NCBI RefSeq assembly: GCF_902859625.1
Contig: NZ_CADIJX010000007.1
Span: 62,001 to 126,000, forward strand
Length of the DNA: 64,000 nt
Source of the DNA: Achromobacter pestifer
GTDB taxonomy: Bacteria; Pseudomonadota; Gammaproteobacteria; Burkholderiales; Burkholderiaceae_B
Reading direction: 5' to 3'
Below the pieces are notes generated by a model. That model saw only the letters and a list, made by a program, of their open reading frames with translations, was not told the origin of the DNA and made no database searches. Numbering within the stretch: the first letter of the stretch is position 1; every line of letters begins with the position of its first letter. Positions 60,325 to 64,000 of the stretch are shown piece by piece. Position numbers and translations under genes: made by a program.

Positions 60325-60936
60325 TCAGACCTGCACCGCCGCCAATGCCGCACCAAGGGCCATCAATATGGCACCCACGACCCGGTCAGCCGTCTGCTGG
60401 TGATCCAGTAGCAGGCGCCGCAGGAGCTCCGACGACACCGACCACGCGACGACGCTGAACCAGGCCCAATGGGCGAACGACATGAACAAGCCATAACCGA
60501 ACTGCTGGGGCAGCAGGGTCTCCGGCGACACCACCTGCGTATAGGTGCTGACGACGAACAGGGTGGTCTTGGGGTTGAGCGCATTGGTCAGAAAACCGCC
60601 ATACAACGCCTGCCAGGCCGAGATCGGCGGGCGCGCTGACAGGTCCCGGCTGACTGGTGTGCGGTTGAAGAAGGTTTTCCAGCCCATGTAGACCAGATAG
60701 CAGGCGCCAGCCAGTTTGATGCCTTGCAGCACCGATTGTGCGTATTGCGCCAGCAAGCTCACGCCGAACATCGTATAGAACACGTGCACCTGCACGCCCA
60801 GCGCAATGCCCAAGGCGCAGACGAGCCCGGTGCGCCGGCCGAATAGATAGCTGTAGCGCGTCACCATGGCAAAGTCCGGCCCGGGGCTGATGACGGCAAG
60901 TACGGTAATGAGGGCAACGGCGATCAGTTCGGTCAT
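60325..60936 (-). CDS. LysE-family translocator (RhtB-type)
   Basis: 203 residues from ATG 60936 (MTELIAVALITVLAVISPGPDFAMV), the RhtB/LysE opening with the ISPGPD motif. About six helices; LALGVQ-type segment IALGVQVHVFYTMFGVSLL and GGFLTNALNPKTTLFVVS follow. Exports an amino acid or homoserine-like compound. Divergent from a LysR gene that probably controls it. Confidence 0.92.
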   Translation of the reverse strand: MTELIAVALITVLAVISPGPDFAMVTRYSYLFGRRTGLVCALGIALGVQVHVFYTMFGVSLLAQYAQSVLQGIKLAGACYLVYMGWKTFFNRTPVSRDLSARPPISAWQALYGGFLTNALNPKTTLFVVSTYTQVVSPETLLPQQFGYGLFMSFAHWAWFSVVAWSVSSELLRRLLLDHQQTADRVVGAILMALGAALAAVQV

Positions 60937-61009
60937 GGCGAGGGGCTGGCTTGGGAAAGGGCGCCCATTGTGAGGCGCTGGCGCAACCACGAAAAACGAT
61001 TTTTAATGC

Positions 61010-61019
61010 CGGATATCCG
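61010..61019. promoter_or_regulatory. Palindrome in the LysE-LysR divergent region
   Basis: CGGATATCCG is a perfect 10-bp palindrome 22 bases upstream of the LysR ATG, in the 105-base divergent gap; a near-palindromic AAAAACGATTTTT lies just before it. Candidate regulator site. Confidence 0.4.
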
Positions 61020-61041
61020 TTAGAAAAAATCACCTATTTCC

Positions 61042-61932
61042 ATGAAACTGCCACCACTTGGTTCATTGCGCGTGTTCGACGCCGCTGCCCGTCACGAGGC
61101 ATTCGGCCGAGCCGCGGAAGAATTGCACGTGACCCACGGGGCGGTCAGTCGCCAGATCAAGCAACTTGAGCAGTCGCTAGGCCTGACATTGTTTGAACGC
61201 CGGAATCGAGCTGTTTTTCTGACCGATTCGGGGCGGCAGCTGCTTACCATGACCCGCACCTTGTTCGACCAGTTGGCGGCGGGTCTGGCGCAGCTGCGGC
61301 AACCTGCCGTCGATGCGCCGCTGGTGTTGTCGTGCGAACCCACGATCGCCATGATGTGGCTGATCCCGCGGTTGCCGGATTTCCAGCGGGCGCATCCCGG
61401 GATTCAGGTGCATCTATATGCAGCGGGCGGGCCGGTGGATTTTGCGGCACAGGGCGCGGACATCGCGCTGCGACGCAATGATTTCGAGTGGAACGCGGCG
61501 CTGCATGCCGAACGGGTGTGTGACGAGTGGACGGGTCCGGTCTGTCGGCCGGGCGTCGTGGCGGGGGCAAGCGGTGATGCGTGGAATGGCGTGGCGGCCC
61601 TGGGCAGTGCGACCCGTCCGGGCGCGTGGCGGCAATGGTCCCTGGCGTCTGGACAGCCGGCGCCGGGACGGGCTGGCGCCGTCTACGAGCATTTTTATCT
61701 AAGTTTGCAGGCCGCCGCGGCCGGTCTGGGTGTCGCCATCGGTTCGGCGCTGATGGTGCGGGACGCGCTGAGCGACCGCCGGCTGGAGGCGCCTTGCGGA
61801 TTCAGCCGCGATGGTTCGGCTTACTTTCTGTTGTCGCCCCGCCCGTGCGGGGAAGATCCCCGGGCGGCGGCATTCCTGGCATGGTTGCGGCAAGCGGCGG
61901 CGGCATCGCTGCCAGACCCGGCGGAGGGCTGA
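61042..61932 (+). CDS. LysR-family regulator, GcvA-like
   Basis: 296 residues. HTH in LGSLRVFDAAARHEAFGRAAEELHVTHGAVSRQIKQLE; effector domain with LVLSCEPTIAMMWLIPRLPDF and FAAQGADIALRRND, typical of GcvA-like regulators. Divergent from the LysE exporter. ATG 61042. Effector unknown. Confidence 0.92.
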   Translation: MKLPPLGSLRVFDAAARHEAFGRAAEELHVTHGAVSRQIKQLEQSLGLTLFERRNRAVFLTDSGRQLLTMTRTLFDQLAAGLAQLRQPAVDAPLVLSCEPTIAMMWLIPRLPDFQRAHPGIQVHLYAAGGPVDFAAQGADIALRRNDFEWNAALHAERVCDEWTGPVCRPGVVAGASGDAWNGVAALGSATRPGAWRQWSLASGQPAPGRAGAVYEHFYLSLQAAAAGLGVAIGSALMVRDALSDRRLEAPCGFSRDGSAYFLLSPRPCGEDPRAAAFLAWLRQAAAASLPDPAEG

Positions 61933-61958
61933 GCCGACGCCGCCGGGCCAGGCCCCGA

Positions 61959-62747
61959 TCAGAGCGTGGCGTCGTAATCGATCGTCAATGGCGCGTGGTC
62001 CGAGAAGCGTTCATCTTTGTAGATGGCAACGTTACGGGCGCGGGCGGCGATGCCGGGCGTGGCGATCTGGTAGTCGATGCGCCACCCGACGTTCTTGGCC
62101 CAAGCCTGGCCGCGGTTGCTCCACCACGTGTACTGGTCAGGCCGTTCGTCGATGGTGCGGAACACATCCACAAAGCCGCGCTTGTCGAAGACGTCGGTCA
62201 GCCAGGCGCGTTCTTCAGGCAGGAATCCCGAGTTCTTCAGATTGCCCTTCCAGTTCTTCAGGTCGATTTCCTTGTGGGCAATGTTCCAGTCACCGCAAAT
62301 GATGAATTCACGGCCGGTGGTCTTGTGCTCATGCATCAGGGCGTCGATCCAGGGGCCGAAGCGGTCCAGGAAGCGGTACTTGGCCTGCTGCCGTTCGTCG
62401 CCACTGGACCCTGAGGGCAGGTAGGCGCTGATCACCGACAGGTTTTTCCAGTCGGCGCGGATGATGCGGCCTTCGGGATCGAATTCCTCGCAGTCCAGGC
62501 CGATGTTCACGCGCTCGGCGGCGTCGCGCAGGTAGATGCCCACACCGCTGTAGCCTTTCTTGACCGCATGATGGAAGTGGCCGGTGTAGCCGGGCGGATG
62601 GCGCAGGTCATCGGTCAGGTCCGCGTCGGCGATCTTGATTTCCTGAAGGCAAAGAACGTCTGCGGCATGTTTTTCCATCCAGGGTTGCAGGCCTTTGCGG
62701 AAGGCGGAACGGATGCCGTTGAGATTGATGGACGTGATGCGCAGCAA
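61959..62747 (-). CDS. xthA: Exodeoxyribonuclease III
   Basis: AP endonuclease / 3'-5' exonuclease of base excision repair. 262 residues with [23 protein letters not shown] (metal Glu), [23 protein letters not shown] (Asp/Asn) and [10 protein letters not shown] (Asp-His). Start is TTG 62747, with AGGAG seven bases upstream, giving [11 protein letters not shown], the family N-terminus. Divergent from pyrE. Confidence 0.95.
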   Translation of the reverse strand: MLRITSINLNGIRSAFRKGLQPWMEKHAADVLCLQEIKIADADLTDDLRHPPGYTGHFHHAVKKGYSGVGIYLRDAAERVNIGLDCEEFDPEGRIIRADWKNLSVISAYLPSGSSGDERQQAKYRFLDRFGPWIDALMHEHKTTGREFIICGDWNIAHKEIDLKNWKGNLKNSGFLPEERAWLTDVFDKRGFVDVFRTIDERPDQYTWWSNRGQAWAKNVGWRIDYQIATPGIAARARNVAIYKDERFSDHAPLTIDYDATL

Positions 62748-62878
62748 AGCGAGACTCCTGTAGAGCGGCCGCGGGGCCGGAACAATGTCAGGAATTTAAC
62801 CGACTCGGCGCCGCGACTCCGGAAAAGCCCCGACACCGGATAAAATGCGGGGGTTTGCCATCTACCGGATCCTCTCGC

Positions 62879-63565
62879 ATGCCCGCCGCCACCTCTTCCG
62901 CCACTTCCCTTGATTTCGTCCGCTTTGCCCTGAACGAAGGCGTGCTGCGCTTTGGCAGTTTCAAGGTCAAATCGGGTCGGATCAGCCCCTATTTCTTCAA
63001 CGCCGGCTTGTTCAACAGCGGCGGCACGGTGGGCAAACTGGCGCAGTTCTACGCCCAGGCGCTGCTGGATTCCGGAGTGGAATTCGACATGCTGTTCGGC
63101 CCGGCGTACAAGGGCATTCCGCTGGCGACCGCGACGGCCGTGGCGTTGGCCAGCCATCCGGCCATGCAAGGCCGCAGCGATGTGCCGTTTGCCTACAACC
63201 GCAAGGAAGCCAAGGACCACGGCGAAGGCGGCACCCTCGTCGGCGCACCCTTGACGGGCAAGGTCGTCATCATCGACGACGTGATCACGGCAGGCACGTC
63301 GGTACGCGAATCCGTGGAGATCATTCGCAACGCGGGCGCTGAGCCCGCCGCCGTGCTGATCGCCATGGACCGCATGGAACGCGCGGGCCCGGACGACGCG
63401 CTGTCGGCGCATTCGGCGGTGCAGGACGTGGCCAAGACCTACGGCATTCCAGTGGTGGCCATTGCCTCGCTGTCGGACATCATGGCGTTGCTGCAAGATG
63501 ATGCGTCCTTCGCTGAAAACCGCGATGCGGTGCAAGCGTATCGGACGAAGTACGGGGTGAAGTAA
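62879..63565 (+). CDS. pyrE: Orotate phosphoribosyltransferase
   Basis: Orotate + PRPP to OMP in pyrimidine synthesis. 228 residues from ATG 62879 ([23 protein letters not shown]); the frame is open to 62855. [29 protein letters not shown] and the PRPP loop [17 protein letters not shown] are diagnostic. A TAAAAT -10-like element lies at 62841-62846. Divergent from xthA. Confidence 0.96.
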   Translation: MPAATSSATSLDFVRFALNEGVLRFGSFKVKSGRISPYFFNAGLFNSGGTVGKLAQFYAQALLDSGVEFDMLFGPAYKGIPLATATAVALASHPAMQGRSDVPFAYNRKEAKDHGEGGTLVGAPLTGKVVIIDDVITAGTSVRESVEIIRNAGAEPAAVLIAMDRMERAGPDDALSAHSAVQDVAKTYGIPVVAIASLSDIMALLQDDASFAENRDAVQAYRTKYGVK

Positions 63566-63604
63566 GACTATTGGGCGTGCGGACGGTTCGTCCGCCGCCT
63601 TGCC

Positions 63605-64000
63605 TCAACGGTAGTGGGCCATTGGCTCGGCCAAGCCGTGCGGCCGCCCTAGTACGGTGACGCCGGATGCCCCTGCGGCGTCGGCCAGCTTTCGATCAAA
63701 CGTCGCCAGAAATCCACCGCTTCTCAATGCCAGCTCCAGATAGCTGGCGTCATAGGCAGTCAAAGCGTGCCTGCGCGCCAACTGGTAGATGCGAGGGAGC
63801 CGGAAGGCCGCAGCGCTCAGGTCAGGAAATATCGGCAGCCGGCCCAGAAGCAGATCGAACGAGGCCAGTTGCTCCTGCGTGGCCAGTTGGCTTCGCGCGG
63901 CACGTAGCATGCCGTTCGCGATCTCCAGGTGCCAGATAGGCGGCACCGTATTTTTCGAGTCATGGGCGACTTCAAGCAAATGGTTGGCTAGCAGGCTTTC
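63605..64000 (-). CDS. PIN-domain (VapC-like) toxin, partial
   Basis: The C-terminal ~131 residues; the N-terminus lies past the right edge. VPPIWHLEIANGMLRAARS, AYDASYLELALRSGGFLATFDRKLADAA (PIN acidic residues Asp/Glu and the late TFD) identify a VapC-type ribonuclease. The partner antitoxin gene is expected upstream, outside the window. The true start cannot be judged. Confidence 0.85.
   Translation of the reverse strand, partial: ESLLANHLLEVAHDSKNTVPPIWHLEIANGMLRAARSQLATQEQLASFDLLLGRLPIFPDLSAAAFRLPRIYQLARRHALTAYDASYLELALRSGGFLATFDRKLADAAGASGVTVLGRPHGLAEPMAHYR

Noticed and set aside
1..64000. CRISPR array, tRNA/rRNA genes, complete insertion sequence or prophage
   Set aside because: No regularly spaced repeats, no cloverleaf or rRNA sequence, no transposase, integrase or phage structural genes were found by eye on either strand.

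Overview
The window is GC-rich, densely packed proteobacterial chromosome. The gene set suggests Alcaligenaceae, most likely Achromobacter or Bordetella: an ahcY / small membrane protein / metF run, two Bug-type tripartite-tricarboxylate (TTT) binding proteins, many LivFGHM transporters, ohrR-ohr and a BigR-type sulfide cluster. The genus is an inference from gene content. I see no rRNA, tRNA, CRISPR array, intact insertion sequence or prophage.

Layout. 1-2.1 kb: methyl cycle (ahcY, holin-like membrane protein, metF) ending in a strong terminator. 2.2-7.7 kb: an operon of MaoC hydratase, CitE-like lyase, CaiB-type CoA-transferase and TTT binding protein, then an IclR regulator and a second TTT binding protein. 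This looks like a branched C5-dicarboxylate (itaconate / mesaconate / citramalate type) CoA pathway. 7.9-8.7 kb: a lower-GC islet with one DUF3800 gene. 9.0-13.4 kb: a four-gene operon of circularly permuted ATP-grasp, alpha-E, transglutaminase and Anbu proteasome-like peptidase, preceded by a perfect NtrC box and a consensus sigma-54 promoter. 13.4-21.7 kb: housekeeping genes (ygfA, lytic transglycosylase, cca, a methyltransferase, a RhlE-type helicase, ung). 21.7-26 kb: Fur box, ECF sigma, FecR and TonB-dependent siderophore receptor. 26-35 kb: tenA, 3-hydroxybutyrate dehydrogenase, an amidase, DUF488, nhaA, a glycosyltransferase pair, HIT, GNAT and polyphosphate:AMP phosphotransferase.

34.8-38.2 kb: a divergent persulfide/sulfide detoxification cluster (MBL-fold hydrolase; BigR repressor, two YeeE/YedE half-transporters, sulfide:quinone oxidoreductase). 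38.2-47.7 kb: a seven-gene operon with two acyl-CoA ligases flanking a complete LivFGHMK-type transporter, divergent from a Crp/Fnr regulator. 47.8-48.9 kb: ohrR and ohr with palindromic operators. 48.9-49.7 kb: a non-coding region with two inverted copies of a composite hairpin repeat. 49.7-54.6 kb: a second branched-chain-type ABC transporter with a fused permease-ATPase. 54.9-58.4 kb: LysR, a small monooxygenase-fold protein with an apparent ATC start, divergent argO/argP and a PCu(A)C copper chaperone. 58.5-64 kb: gdhA with NtrC-like half-sites, an odd AT-rich gap, LysE exporter / LysR pair, xthA, pyrE and the end of a PIN-domain gene.

The most interesting system is the Anbu / ATP-grasp / alpha-E / transglutaminase operon. 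Its chemistry is unresolved as far as I know, and its upstream DNA carries the full sequence signature of nitrogen-starvation control (NtrC enhancer, sigma-54 -24/-12). gdhA, 46 kb away, carries a similar NtrC-type array. Second comes the pair of composite hairpins at 48.9-49.7 kb: conserved cores sit inside unrelated but self-complementary arms whose only mismatches are G.U-compatible.
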